A stretch of 37,248 bases of DNA from Dehalococcoidia bacterium (GTDB taxonomy: Bacteria; Chloroflexota; Dehalococcoidia; Lucifugimonadales; Lucifugimonadaceae), in NCBI GenBank assembly GCA_022824185.1, contig JAJEAU010000012.1:1-37248 (forward strand), read 5' to 3'. Position 1 is the first letter of the stretch. Each line of letters begins with the position of its first letter. Below are positions 1-8,936 of this stretch, piece after piece. Under the pieces are notes generated by a model, which had not been told where the DNA came from, did no database searches, and saw only the letters and a list, made by a program, of their open reading frames with translations. Made by a program: the position numbers and the translations under genes.

Positions 1-141
1 CGCGGCACGCGTCGCCAGACCGCGTGCTTGGATTTCGGCGCGGTGCTTGGGGACACCGTTCGGAGTTCGCCGTTTTCCTTCGATTCACCCTCGCGGGCTC
101 CTCTCGCGCTGTAGCCTCGCTCTTGTGATGGGCAAGAGTAG
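1..141. repeat. Terminal direct repeat, left copy
   Basis: Bases 1-141 are identical to bases 37108-37248; I compared both copies through to the last base of the window. An exact overlap of 141 bases is what a de Bruijn assembler leaves on a circular contig when its final k-mer is 141. Removing one copy gives a 37,107-bp circle. The copy lies inside a larger gene-free region and shows no tRNA, integrase or recombinase signature, so I do not read it as an attachment site. Confidence 0.9.
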
Positions 142-350
142 ACGTCCGGTGGCTCCACGTGCGGTCTCCCGGCCCTTGGCAACGCACATCCGTAAGGGAC
201 GTGCGAGCTGGCTCGCTGTGCGACGCAGGACTGATGCGTCGCGCTCCGGGACTTGGGCCTCCCACGCTTCGGCACACGCCCTCGCGGTCTTACAACGGAC
301 TTCCGATCCGTTGAGGGACGCCACCAGAGGACCTCAAGACGCCGCGACTC

Positions 351-371
351 GATACGGCTGTTTGCCGTATC
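351..371. terminator. Hairpin followed by a short T run
   Basis: A perfect 8-bp stem (GATACGGC / GCCGTATC) with a 5-base loop (TGTTT) is followed on the plus strand by TTTT. The shape fits an intrinsic terminator for plus-strand transcription, but no upstream gene is recognised, so the role is open. Confidence 0.35.
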
Positions 372-461
372 TTTTATGTCGACTGTTGCCTTCATTTCCT
401 CACGCTTTCTCCCTGTGACCGTTTGGGTCGGGGGTCTGCACACGTCTGCGCAGCACTGTGT

Positions 462-481
462 TGCGGGCTGTTTGGCCCGCA
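462..481. repeat. GC-rich inverted repeat
   Basis: A stem of GCGGGC / GCCCGC, extended by one T-A pair, encloses the six-base loop TGTTTG. No T run follows. It is one of several stem-loops in the gene-free end region. Confidence 0.4.
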
Positions 482-721
482 GAACTTGTTCACTTGTTGT
501 TTGTATATCAGGTGATGGCGGGTTGTCAAGTTGTTTGTGGAAAATAATTTCTAAATATTGGGAATTCGAGGGATGAGGGTGTTGTTTTGAACTAGGAAGG
601 GTAGGAAGGGTTAGGAGTGAAGGGAGGGGGTGTGTTGGATGTGGAAATTGCGCTGGGGGAGTCCTTCTGGCCCCTCGTCCTCGCCCGCATGCCCCTGCGA
701 TCTCGTTTCACTCGCTCGCGT

Positions 722-742
722 CCCCTTTCGCCTCGAAAGGGG
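722..742. repeat. Perfect 9-bp hairpin
   Basis: CCCCTTTCG pairs perfectly with CGAAAGGGG across the loop CCT. It lies 36 bases before a second C-rich hairpin, and together they look like an interspersed repeat element downstream of the FGE gene, where they could also stabilise the end of that transcript. Confidence 0.45.
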
Positions 743-777
743 ACCTGCCCCGCACCTCCCCGGCCCCCTCACCCCGG

Positions 778-801
778 CCCTCTCCCCCGATGGGGAGAGG
801 G
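778..801. repeat. Interspersed CCCTCTCCCC hairpin repeat
   Basis: CCCTCTCCCC (778-787) pairs perfectly with GGGGAGAGGG (792-801) around the loop CGAT. The composition and architecture resemble the hairpin at 10853-10881, so this is probably one copy of a repeat family scattered between genes in this genome. REP-like elements of this CCCTCTCCCC type are common in bacterial intergenic DNA. Confidence 0.55.
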
Positions 802-865
802 GGATTTTGCGAATTGTGGAGTGTTTGTGGTTGTTGGTTTGGGGTGCCGTACTTCCTTGGCTCTC

Positions 866-1879
866 TCAGTCCACCACGACCCTGAAGCCTAGGTTCCCTG
901 TGCTCGAATCTGGTGTATTCGCTGTTCTGGCACCCACTCGATAGCGATTGCAGTAGGAGTCGTGACACAGATACGACCCGCCCCGTAACACCTTTGCCGA
1001 ACCGTTGCGTGGTCCCTTCGGATTCTCTCGGGTCACTCGTCGCGCATTCCGGTGGAACGTCGCCGAGAACCAGTCGGAACACCACTCCCAGACATTTCCC
1101 GCCATGTCGTAAAGCCCATGACCGTTGGGCGGATAACTACCCACAGGCGAAGTTCCATGCCATCCATCACCCAACGTGTTCACGTTCGGAAACTCGCCCT
1201 GCCAGATATTGCACATGTGCTCGCCACCTGGCTCCAACTCATCACCCCAAGCGAACCTTGCCTGATCCAACCCGCCTCTCGCTGCAAACTCCCACTCCGC
1301 CTCGGTCGGCAACCTGCCTCCGACCCAATCGCAATACGCCATCGCATCCTGCCAAGATATGTGGGTAGCCGGATGATCCCCACGATCTGCGATGCTCGAA
1401 CCCGGTCCCTCCGGTTCTCGCCAGTATGAACCATCGACGCGCCACCACCACTCCGAACCCTGGACCACCTGACTCACCTGACGCTCAACATCCTCGCTGA
1501 CGAAATCCTTGAACACGAAAGACCACTCGAACCTCTCCGCATCAGTCACGTGCCCTGTAGCTGACACGAAGGCATCGAACTCCTCGTTCGTCACCAATCT
1601 GGCCGACACCCCGAATCCATCCACCGTCACCTCCCGGATCGGTCCCTCGCCATCAGCCGGAAACCGCTGATCATCGGTACCCATCCGAAAGTTGCCGCCG
1701 TCCAGCCTCACGAGCTCAAGACTTGCCGCATTATTGCCGTTTTCTGCCGCGAAACACGGCGAATTGGCATCAACTTGCCGCGAATTTGCCGGAACTTGCC
1801 GCGCAGTCGCGGCAGAAACGGCAGGTTTTTCGCCCCGATCGGGTGCGCAACAGGACTGACTGTCGGAAGTCTCGGACAT
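866..1879 (-). CDS. Formylglycine-generating enzyme (sulfatase-modifying factor)
   Basis: 337 aa. Oxidises the cysteine of C-x-P-x-R motifs in sulfatases to C-alpha-formylglycine, the catalytic residue. The FGE-sulfatase domain spans about residues 52-337, from LVRLDGGNFRMGT to GFRVVV. The two active-site cysteines sit in SYLCHDSYCNRYR at residues 305 and 310, followed by the NTPDSS segment; this pair separates true FGE from cysteine-less relatives such as ergothioneine-type enzymes. An N-terminal CCAPDR motif is present near residue 10. Residues 18-50 are a repetitive Gln/Asn/Ala linker. Its expected clients, two C-x-P-x-R sulfatases, are encoded in the same window. It is transcribed divergently from the alcohol dehydrogenase with 92 bp between the starts. 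ATG start without a clear ribosome binding site. Confidence 0.93.
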   Translation of the reverse strand: MSETSDSQSCCAPDRGEKPAVSAATARQVPANSRQVDANSPCFAAENGNNAASLELVRLDGGNFRMGTDDQRFPADGEGPIREVTVDGFGVSARLVTNEEFDAFVSATGHVTDAERFEWSFVFKDFVSEDVERQVSQVVQGSEWWWRVDGSYWREPEGPGSSIADRGDHPATHISWQDAMAYCDWVGGRLPTEAEWEFAARGGLDQARFAWGDELEPGGEHMCNIWQGEFPNVNTLGDGWHGTSPVGSYPPNGHGLYDMAGNVWEWCSDWFSATFHRNARRVTRENPKGPRNGSAKVLRGGSYLCHDSYCNRYRVGARTANTPDSSTGNLGFRVVVD

Positions 1880-1971
1880 AACCGCATTCTATTTCGCGCG
1901 ACTTCAACCATCCACAAGACCGAACGGCTAACATTCATACCCATCTGAACGACACACCACAGAACCGAAGT

Positions 1972-3063
1972 ATGGATACCCAAGCCGCCGTCCTCCGCGT
2001 CCAAAACCGACCAGTTTCAGTTGAAACTCTCCAGATCGACCCACCCAAACGCGGCGAAGTCCTGATCAAAATGGTCGGCGCTGGCGTCTGCCACTCCGAC
2101 TACCACTACGTCGACGGCCACCTCACCAACTTCGTCGGTCCGATGATTCTCGGGCACGAAGGCGCCGGCACAGTCGAAGATGTCGGCGAAGGCGTCGACT
2201 GGCTCAACCCCGGCGACAAGGTCATCCTCTCCCTCGACTCGATGTGCGGCCGGTGCCGAAACTGCACCGATGGTCATCCGTCACTTTGCGAAGTCAACTT
2301 CACCTACGCTTCCACAATGCCCGACGGCACGACCCGTTTCCACAAAAACGGCGAACGCATCAACCATCGCACGCCCACATTCACCGAGTATTCGATGGCG
2401 CCCGAAAACAAATGCGTCCTCGTCCCCGACGACACCAACCTCGAAGCCGCGTGTCTGATCTCCTGCGGAATCATCACTGGCGTAGGAGCTGTCGTCAACC
2501 GCGCTAAAGTTCCCACCGGTGCTACTATGGCCGTCTTCGGTTGCGGCGGAGTCGGCCTAAGCGTGGTCCAAGGCGGCAGACTCGCAAACGCCGCTCAAAT
2601 CATCGCCGTGGACACCGTTGACTTCAAACTGGAAAAGGCAGAAGAGATGGGCGCGACCCACTTCGTCAACGCCGCAAAGGAAGACCCTGTCGCCCGTATC
2701 CACGAAATCACCGGCGGTGGTGCAGATTACGCTTTCGAAGTCGTCGGTCTTCCCTCAATCGCCAAACAAGCCTTCAACTCCACTCGACCGCTCGGAACCA
2801 CCGTGCTCGTCGGCGTGTTCCCAACCGGTGCCGAGATGGCGGTCGATGGGTGGGAACTTCTCCGAGGCAGGACCATTCTCGGCAATTGGCACGGCGACGG
2901 ACGTCCCCGCGTGGATTTCCTCTGGCTCCTCGAAATGGAGAAACAAGGCAAGCTGAAACTTGACGAGATGATCACTCGATATCGTCCGTTGTCAGAAATC
3001 AACGAGGCGTTCGCCGACATGAATGCGGGCGAAGCGGCAAGATCCGTTTTGACCTTCGGGTAA
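1972..3063 (+). CDS. Zinc-dependent alcohol dehydrogenase (class III-like, MDR family)
   Basis: 363 aa, a full-length medium-chain dehydrogenase. Catalytic zinc ligands are visible as Cys40 (GVCHSD), His62-Glu63 (GHEGAG) and Cys165 (ISCGIITG). A structural zinc site is formed by Cys92, 95, 98 and 106. The Rossmann motif GCGGVG lies at 190-195, with Asp214 at the end of the second strand, indicating NAD+. The overall pattern, with a TRFHKNG insertion after the structural zinc loop, resembles the class III formaldehyde / NDMA-dependent / mycothiol-dependent dehydrogenase branch; the substrate cannot be fixed. The ATG lacks a Shine-Dalgarno, so the mRNA may be leaderless. The next gene starts 67 bp downstream, consistent with an operon. 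Confidence 0.92.
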   Translation: MDTQAAVLRVQNRPVSVETLQIDPPKRGEVLIKMVGAGVCHSDYHYVDGHLTNFVGPMILGHEGAGTVEDVGEGVDWLNPGDKVILSLDSMCGRCRNCTDGHPSLCEVNFTYASTMPDGTTRFHKNGERINHRTPTFTEYSMAPENKCVLVPDDTNLEAACLISCGIITGVGAVVNRAKVPTGATMAVFGCGGVGLSVVQGGRLANAAQIIAVDTVDFKLEKAEEMGATHFVNAAKEDPVARIHEITGGGADYAFEVVGLPSIAKQAFNSTRPLGTTVLVGVFPTGAEMAVDGWELLRGRTILGNWHGDGRPRVDFLWLLEMEKQGKLKLDEMITRYRPLSEINEAFADMNAGEAARSVLTFG

Positions 3064-3130
3064 ACCCAACGACATTGCTCGCCTCCTGCACGTAGAATCT
3101 CCCCATCCATCGCCACCAATCGACCTCAAC

Positions 3131-3937
3131 ATGGCAATCTCCGATCGCATCGGCTACGACGCTGGGACTAACCGACTTGAAGACGCGTTAGATTTCGCTG
3201 AGCAGCACGGTATCTACTTCGTCGATTTCAACGCCGACGTAGGGCCCAACCACATGGAAACGTGGTCGCAAGAACGAATCGCGGCGATCCGCGACCGTTG
3301 CGAAACCACCGGGATCAGTATCGGCCTCCACACACTCAGCGCCGTCAACGTCGCCGAATACTCCCCTTATGTCGCTAGAGGCGTCGAAAACTACATGCGC
3401 GCCTCCGTAGACCTCGCGAACCGCATCGGCTGCAAATGGACCATCGTCCATGCCGGATACCACTTCTCCTCCGATCCAGAGGCTCGCATGGCGGCTGCCA
3501 TCGCAAGACTTGACCGGATCGCGACTTACGCCGCTGACACAGGCCAACGCATTCTCCTCGAGAACCACAACGCCGAACCAGAACACGCCGAGATCCATTA
3601 CTTGGCCCGTGACATCGAGGAGTGTCAGCAGATATTCGACGCCATACCCGCGAGCCGAATGGGCTGGGCTTTCACCATCAACCACGCCCATCTCGTTCCT
3701 GAAGGTATCGACGGGTTCATCGATGCCTTTGGTATCGAGCGGATCGGAGAGGTTCGACTTGCCGACAACACCGGCGAATACGAGGTTCACATGATTCCGG
3801 GCGAAGGCACGATCGACTTCGCATCGTGTTTCAACCGTCTTGAAGGTCTCGGCTACCGTGGCCATTACTCGATGGCATACGGTTCCGACGCAGAGAAGAT
3901 CGCTTCTCGCCAACACTTAGTTTCACTGGTTGAATGA
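3131..3937 (+). CDS. Sugar phosphate isomerase/epimerase-like TIM-barrel protein
   Basis: 268 aa, with the AP-endonuclease-2/xylose-isomerase-like barrel. Probable metal or active-site residues are His67 (GLHTLS), His107 (TIVHAGYH), Glu144 (LLENHN), the INHAH stretch at 183-187, Asp212 and His220 (VHMIPGEG, followed by a Gly-Thr-Ile-Asp-Phe strand). Family members isomerise or epimerise keto-sugars or inositol derivatives; the substrate cannot be read from sequence. At the usual Asp-x-Gly-His position this protein has Ile-Asn-His, a possible subfamily trait. The stop lies 13 bp before the ATG of the gamma-glutamyltransferase gene, so the two are probably cotranscribed. ATG start without an obvious ribosome binding site. 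Confidence 0.82.
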   Translation: MAISDRIGYDAGTNRLEDALDFAEQHGIYFVDFNADVGPNHMETWSQERIAAIRDRCETTGISIGLHTLSAVNVAEYSPYVARGVENYMRASVDLANRIGCKWTIVHAGYHFSSDPEARMAAAIARLDRIATYAADTGQRILLENHNAEPEHAEIHYLARDIEECQQIFDAIPASRMGWAFTINHAHLVPEGIDGFIDAFGIERIGEVRLADNTGEYEVHMIPGEGTIDFASCFNRLEGLGYRGHYSMAYGSDAEKIASRQHLVSLVE

Positions 3938-3950
3938 CGGAGACACCCAC

Positions 3951-5609
3951 ATGGCGTTAGCAGCACAGACCGGATCCACACCCCACGGCGAATCGACACG
4001 CCCGCCTGCAACAGGAAGTCGGGGAATGGTCGCCTCGGGGTCCCAACACGCATCGTTGGCGGGCTTGCAGGTACTGCAGGCGGGAGGGAATGCAGTAGAC
4101 GCCGCGGTAGCGGTCGCCGCTGGACTCAACGTGGCCGAGCCGTTTATGTCTGGGATGGGGGGTGTCGGCATAGGTCTCGTGTACTCCGCAACCGAGGGGA
4201 AAACCCGCGTTCTCAATTTTTCTGGTCACGCGCCCAACGAGATCGATCCGTCGACCATGACGCGTGACGACATGGAATACGGTCCGCTCTCCACCCTCGT
4301 GCCCGGCAATATCGGCGGTTGGTTGACGATGCACGACGCGTTTGGAATGTTGCCGCGCTCGATGGTCTTCAAATATGCCATCGAACTCGCCGAAACCGGT
4401 TTTCCGATGACCCCGCTGATAGCGACCACGATAGCCGATTCCGAGGAGAAGATACGGGAACTCACTGAGGCAGACGCATCGCCCCCACTTGAGTATTCCG
4501 CCATCGAACCGGGTGCGCTCCTCCGCCAACAGCAACTCGCCGACAGCATGCATCGCGTCGTGGAAGGCGGAGTGATCGAGTTTTACGAAGGTTCGCTCGG
4601 CGATGAGATTTGCGCAGGCAACCGTGCTCTCGGCGGCATTATCACCCGAGATGAACTCGCCGCGTACCGACCGCGGTGGGAAGAACCGATTACTTCGACA
4701 TACCGTGGGCACGAGATCCGCGTCCCTGGTCCGAACTCCTCGGCATTCCAGATGCTTGAAACCCTCAATATTCTGGACGGCTACGACTTGGAACCCGGAT
4801 CAGCGGCCACTGAACACCTCATCATCGAGGCTGTTCTGAAGGCAGCGGATGATCGCACTCACTACTCCGGCGATCCTCGTGACGTCGACATCCCTCTCGA
4901 GAGGCTCATTTCCGAAGAGTATGCAGAAGAGGTCAGAGCATCGATATCTCTCGACAGATTCAGCGGTTTTCCGGCGGAGCGTTGGAACAGATCGGCGGTC
5001 GAGGCTTCGCTTCCTGGCGTCTGGAATCCTGTTCCTGCCGCGATGGCACCGATGACGACTCATTTCGCCACCGCTGACCAGTGGGGCAATGTCGTGACCG
5101 TCACGCAGACCCTTGGTGGGGGATTCGGCTCGTGTATTGCCCCCAAAGGTACCGGAGTTTTCATCAACAATATGGGCAAATGGTTCGATCTCAATCAAGG
5201 AAGCCCGAACGACATCGCGGGCGGGCGAGCCGTCGACTTTGTCATCGCCCCGTCGCAGATCTTCACGGGGGAAGATTCGACGTTCCTAGCCTCGATCGGC
5301 ACACCGGGCAGCTACGGCATTCTCCACACCACGATCCAGATGATCCATCAGTTCATTGACTGCGGAAATAATGTCCAAGAAGCGATAGAAGCACCTCGAT
5401 TCCGCTACTACGACATCGGCGCGTTGATGTTCGAGTCGCGGTTCGACTCGGAGATGCTTGGACAATTGAGTGCGATGGGTTACCAATACGATCTCCTGCC
5501 GCCGTACACCAACGCCGTCGGTGGTGCCCACGCCATCCACCGGACGACGCATGGCACGTATCTCGGCGCCGCAGATCCGCGACGGGATGGGTTCGCGCTG
5601 GGCTACTAG
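3951..5609 (+). CDS. Gamma-glutamyltransferase family Ntn-hydrolase (copy 1)
   Basis: 552 aa from the ATG at 3951. That start has a GGAG 8 bases upstream and follows the previous stop; an in-frame TTG at 3930 would overlap the upstream gene. Family enzymes autocleave before a Thr that becomes the N-terminal nucleophile and transfer or hydrolyse gamma-glutamyl or acyl groups. The large-subunit region carries LQAGGNAVDAAVA near residue 42-55, and the cleavage site is PMTTHFATAD with the Thr at about residue 369. The small subunit has GGGFGS and a GTPGSYG-like segment. No signal peptide is visible, unlike periplasmic GGTs, so it may be cytoplasmic. It converges with the deacylase gene (7 bp apart). 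A second, divergent paralogue lies at 24598-26364. Confidence 0.9.
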   Translation: MALAAQTGSTPHGESTRPPATGSRGMVASGSQHASLAGLQVLQAGGNAVDAAVAVAAGLNVAEPFMSGMGGVGIGLVYSATEGKTRVLNFSGHAPNEIDPSTMTRDDMEYGPLSTLVPGNIGGWLTMHDAFGMLPRSMVFKYAIELAETGFPMTPLIATTIADSEEKIRELTEADASPPLEYSAIEPGALLRQQQLADSMHRVVEGGVIEFYEGSLGDEICAGNRALGGIITRDELAAYRPRWEEPITSTYRGHEIRVPGPNSSAFQMLETLNILDGYDLEPGSAATEHLIIEAVLKAADDRTHYSGDPRDVDIPLERLISEEYAEEVRASISLDRFSGFPAERWNRSAVEASLPGVWNPVPAAMAPMTTHFATADQWGNVVTVTQTLGGGFGSCIAPKGTGVFINNMGKWFDLNQGSPNDIAGGRAVDFVIAPSQIFTGEDSTFLASIGTPGSYGILHTTIQMIHQFIDCGNNVQEAIEAPRFRYYDIGALMFESRFDSEMLGQLSAMGYQYDLLPPYTNAVGGAHAIHRTTHGTYLGAADPRRDGFALGY

Positions 5610-5615
5610 GACGGT

Positions 5616-7199
5616 TTAGACGGCTTCGCCAGCCAAGACGCCGGTGAGGCGTTCGTGGTCGACGGCGACTTGGCCATTGACGACTACGAACGGGATTCCC
5701 TCCGGGAACTGTTCGGGATCTTCGAAAGTCGCTCTGTCGGTAATGCGATCGGCATCAAAGACGACGATGTCTGCGTACTTTCCGGCCGCAATCTCTCCTC
5801 GATCTTTCAGTCCGAAACGCAACGCTGCGTTTTGCGTCAGGCGCTGAACCATTAGTTCGAGCGGGATGTTGTGCCGACGGCGGAGGCGACCGATCATGCG
5901 CGGGAAGCAACCGAAAGCACGCGGGTGCACCATGCCGCCCGTCGGAATGGCGTCTGATCCGACCATGTAGTCGGGTCGCTGCATCAACTCCATGATGTCG
6001 GCCTCGACTTGCTGCCAAACCTTCGTACTCGCCGGCGGGACACCTCGGAACCCGCAGTTCAGGCTCTCTTCCAACATCACTCGACACATCATCTCTTCCA
6101 GCGAGACTCCCCAATCCTCGGCGACCTCGTCGAACGACATCCCTTCGATGTCCTTGTTGGCTTCTGAGCCGATGCTCGACCAGACATTTCCCGATATTCC
6201 TCCTCGGGTCCCGCTTCGGAGGCCCGATATCACGTCCTCGCGCGATTCTCCGTCGGCCAAGAGCTTGAGCATCGCTTCGGGGCCGCCCTCGTGGAACCAC
6301 CCAGGGAAGAATGTCTGCGGGAAGCTCGAACCGACGGGATACGGGTAGGTCTCGAGGGTAACGTCGACACCGTCTGCCTTGGCGCGTTCCACGGGCTCGA
6401 GCAGTTCCTCCAACTCGCCAGCCGAACCCGGCTGAGTTCTGTAATGCTCGAGATGGATCTTCGCGCCGGAACGACGCCCGACCTCCATCGCTTCCTCAAC
6501 GCCGCCACCAGCGAATCCGCGATCGGTGTTGTGGTTGCGAAGGTGGATCGATAACGGCAGGTCGTACTCCTTGACGACCTTCATGATGTTGACCAGTTCG
6601 TCGGTGTCGGAGTAGGAGTTCGGGTAGTAAGACAGACCGGTTGCGAACCCGCATGCACCTTGATCGAAACTGTCGCGGATGAGACGTTCGGCGCGTTTCC
6701 ACGCATCTCCCGTCAATGGCACATCTTTCATCCCGACGGCTTCCAACCGCACCGGTCCGTGCCCTAGGAACATCGCTACGTTGCAGGAGGTCTTGTTGTG
6801 GTAGTTGGACATCGCCGTCGCATATGTCGACATGTCGAGATCATCTGACGCGTAGCCTAAGATGCCGCTCAGGTAGTGCATGTACATCAGGTAGTTGTCA
6901 TGCGAGAGCGGAGCCAACGTCAGGCCGTCGGGGGCGATGATCTCTGTGGTGATGCCTTGGCGGATTCCGTTGGCGTGTTGGCCGTCACGAAGCAGGGCGG
7001 CATCGGCATGCGAATGGACGTCAATGAACCCCGGAGTGACAGCAAGACCCGTTGCGTCGATCACCCGCGTTGCTGTTGCAGCGGTTAGATCGTCGACGGC
7101 GGATACTCGCTTGCCATCGATTCCGACATCGGCTCTTATCCCGGGCGCGCCTGTCCCGTCGTAAACCGTCCCGTTGATTATTAAGAGATCGAATTGCAT
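5616..7199 (-). CDS. N-acyl-D-amino-acid deacylase (D-aminoacylase) family amidohydrolase
   Basis: 527 aa. The family hydrolyses N-acyl-D-amino acids and related amides at a metal centre. Visible are the HxH pair (His62, His64 in DVHSHAD), His219 (SIHLRNH), His249 (KIHLEH) and Asp416 in GSDAIPTGG. In classical D-aminoacylases a Cys in a GNCG motif helps bind the metals; here the equivalent stretch reads IIAPDGLTLAP with Asp91 in place of Cys, so the metal site is of a variant type. A GGACGGA ribosome binding site lies 5 bases before the ATG. It is the last gene of a minus-strand run that begins with the peptide-binding protein, which suggests that imported peptides or amides are its source of substrate. 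Confidence 0.88.
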   Translation of the reverse strand: MQFDLLIINGTVYDGTGAPGIRADVGIDGKRVSAVDDLTAATATRVIDATGLAVTPGFIDVHSHADAALLRDGQHANGIRQGITTEIIAPDGLTLAPLSHDNYLMYMHYLSGILGYASDDLDMSTYATAMSNYHNKTSCNVAMFLGHGPVRLEAVGMKDVPLTGDAWKRAERLIRDSFDQGACGFATGLSYYPNSYSDTDELVNIMKVVKEYDLPLSIHLRNHNTDRGFAGGGVEEAMEVGRRSGAKIHLEHYRTQPGSAGELEELLEPVERAKADGVDVTLETYPYPVGSSFPQTFFPGWFHEGGPEAMLKLLADGESREDVISGLRSGTRGGISGNVWSSIGSEANKDIEGMSFDEVAEDWGVSLEEMMCRVMLEESLNCGFRGVPPASTKVWQQVEADIMELMQRPDYMVGSDAIPTGGMVHPRAFGCFPRMIGRLRRRHNIPLELMVQRLTQNAALRFGLKDRGEIAAGKYADIVVFDADRITDRATFEDPEQFPEGIPFVVVNGQVAVDHERLTGVLAGEAV

Positions 7200-7297
7200 C
7201 GCGTTTCCGTCCGTCCTTTACGATGAGGTCGTTCGACGCTTTGGAGAATATCGTACGCCGTCAGGTTACGACGCTATTCGGGTTTCGATGTTAGACG

Positions 7298-8896
7298 TCA
7301 ATCGTTTCGGCCGTAGTGATCTCGCTTCGCGAACGTGTTGGCCCATGACGCTGTGCCTTGAAGCGACGAGTCCTTGAATACTACCGGGTGTTCGAGCATT
7401 TTTTCTTCCTCGCCGTACAACTTGAGCGTGTTGTAGGCGCGGAGATAGATGCAGTCTTTGTCCAAGATTTCGCATTTGCCGGCACGAGTGCCGCCGCAGG
7501 GACCGTTCCGTTGGTTTTTGACGCACTGAGATTCGGGACACAGCTCCCCGATATCGGGCAAGGAACAATCGCCACAGTCTCGGCAGCCGTACAGCGGTAC
7601 CTTCATCATCTGCTCGGCGGCATGTGCGGCCTTGGTTGCGACTTTGCTCTTTTCGATCTGCCGATAGATGGCCGCGCTCGGGTTGAATGCGGGGGCATCG
7701 TGATCGAAGACGAAGTGCTTTCCGAAACGCCCGACCCGATACGCGAAGTCGGGGTTGAGTGCGCGTCTCAAGAGCGATGATTTCTTGCCGCGGCGGTCGG
7801 CATAGTCGCGGTTTAGCTGACTCGATGCTGTGTTCGGACTGTCACCCGGTTCGAAAAGGTAGAACTCGCCAGGTTGGGAGTAACCGATATCAGCCGCTGC
7901 GTCTTTCCAATCATCACCTTTGATGCTCTCGGCGATGTCTAGGATCTGCTCGATGCGTTTGTATGTCAATCTTCCCGACAGGTACACGCCCGCATACCCA
8001 CAGCCGCGAAGGACCGCGATCTGCTTCGCTGCGAGCTCGTTGAAGAACCCTCGTCCCCGGTCCTTAGACTTGGCGGTTTTATTGGCTACTTCGACCAACT
8101 CAGAGTTCACAGCCACACCCGGGATGCCCCAACGTCCGAAAAATCTGGCGGCGGGAGCGCTAAGGACGTAGATGGAGCCTAGAACCGGAGGCGCGATGGC
8201 CGCGTCGCTGTGTTTCCAATTCAGATACCTGATCAGTTCGTGGTGTTTCCGAGCGTCGTAACCGATCTGTGTGACGAACCACTCGGCGCCCGTTCGGATC
8301 TTGAAGTCCATCTTGTAGAGCTGCGTCAAGTACTCGCCTTCGTGGAGTTTGAACGGGTTGACGGCTGCACCGGGATGGAAGCTGGTGTGGTCGAGTTCGG
8401 TCTCTATTTTTCGGCGTCCCGGTAAGGTGACGCGCAGACCGTCGTTCATTTGCCGGATCATTTCCAGCAGGCCGACGGAGTCAGTGTCGAAAACTGGTTG
8501 CGCTTGCCCGGAGAATCCCGCCACCGGATAGTCGCCAGAAAGACAAAGGACATTGCGGAATCCGAGACTGGAAAGCGACCACAGACGGCCCTCCAATGAG
8601 TTGCGGTTGTAGTCCTTGCAGGAAAGGTTGATCACCACCTCGGTATCACCGCCCAACAGCTCACGACCCAACGTCTCTGGGGTGATGTGGGGATTGCCGC
8701 CGGGATTGTCGGTGAAACAGACAGCATCGACGCGTCCCCCACCTGCTGCCGCTTGAGCCAATTCGACAGAATGGCGAGCGTCGTCTCCCACCGCCAAACC
8801 GCGGGAGGTTTCGATCTCAATCGCTACCGAGAAGCCGTCGCTTAGCAGTTCGGTAATGCCGTGTTCTTCGCGAGCGGTTACAGGGTCGGGAGTCAT
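7298..8896 (-). CDS. MetF-type methylenetetrahydrofolate reductase fused to a Cys-rich C-terminal domain
   Basis: 532 aa, much longer than plain MetF (about 300 aa). Residues 20-330 form the TIM-barrel reductase (VAIEIET with the candidate acidic residue near 27-29, CLSGDYP at 118-124, and a long GVYLSGRLTYKRI helix). Residues 432-490 hold eight cysteines (438, 441, 444, 453, 458, 467, 475, 482) in CRDCGDCS...CPESQC...GPCGGT order, matching the MTHFR C-terminal / MetV-like metal- or Fe-S-binding domain. In acetogens MetV is a separate partner of MetF. Expected reaction: interconversion of 5,10-methylene- and 5-methyl-tetrahydrofolate, with an electron donor that may not be NADH. It sits between the ABC permeases and the deacylase with short spacers. 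Function may include demethylation-linked C1 metabolism; that part is inference. Confidence 0.85.
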   Translation of the reverse strand: MTPDPVTAREEHGITELLSDGFSVAIEIETSRGLAVGDDARHSVELAQAAAGGGRVDAVCFTDNPGGNPHITPETLGRELLGGDTEVVINLSCKDYNRNSLEGRLWSLSSLGFRNVLCLSGDYPVAGFSGQAQPVFDTDSVGLLEMIRQMNDGLRVTLPGRRKIETELDHTSFHPGAAVNPFKLHEGEYLTQLYKMDFKIRTGAEWFVTQIGYDARKHHELIRYLNWKHSDAAIAPPVLGSIYVLSAPAARFFGRWGIPGVAVNSELVEVANKTAKSKDRGRGFFNELAAKQIAVLRGCGYAGVYLSGRLTYKRIEQILDIAESIKGDDWKDAAADIGYSQPGEFYLFEPGDSPNTASSQLNRDYADRRGKKSSLLRRALNPDFAYRVGRFGKHFVFDHDAPAFNPSAAIYRQIEKSKVATKAAHAAEQMMKVPLYGCRDCGDCSLPDIGELCPESQCVKNQRNGPCGGTRAGKCEILDKDCIYLRAYNTLKLYGEEEKMLEHPVVFKDSSLQGTASWANTFAKRDHYGRND

Positions 8897-8936
8897 GGCT
8901 TCCCATTATCGCGCCCGCCACTAACTGCTTCCGCGA

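Larger units (their letters stand above)
1..865. other. Gene-free region with hairpins and interspersed repeats
   Basis: No convincing gene is visible. Short frames exist on both strands (47-418 plus, 85-324 minus), but they overlap one another, are rich in Arg, Ser and Ala, and resemble no family. I see stem-loops at 351-371, 462-481, 722-742 and 778-801. Bases 480-620 are more AT-rich, then purine-rich (runs of GGAAGGG). Joined across the ends to 36634-37107 this makes about 1.3 kb without genes. It could hold an unrecognised structured RNA, a dead mobile element or a genome-wide repeat. Confidence 0.6.

Noticed and set aside
47..418. Short frames in the left gene-free region
   Set aside because: They overlap on both strands, lack ribosome binding sites and family features, and begin inside the terminal repeat.
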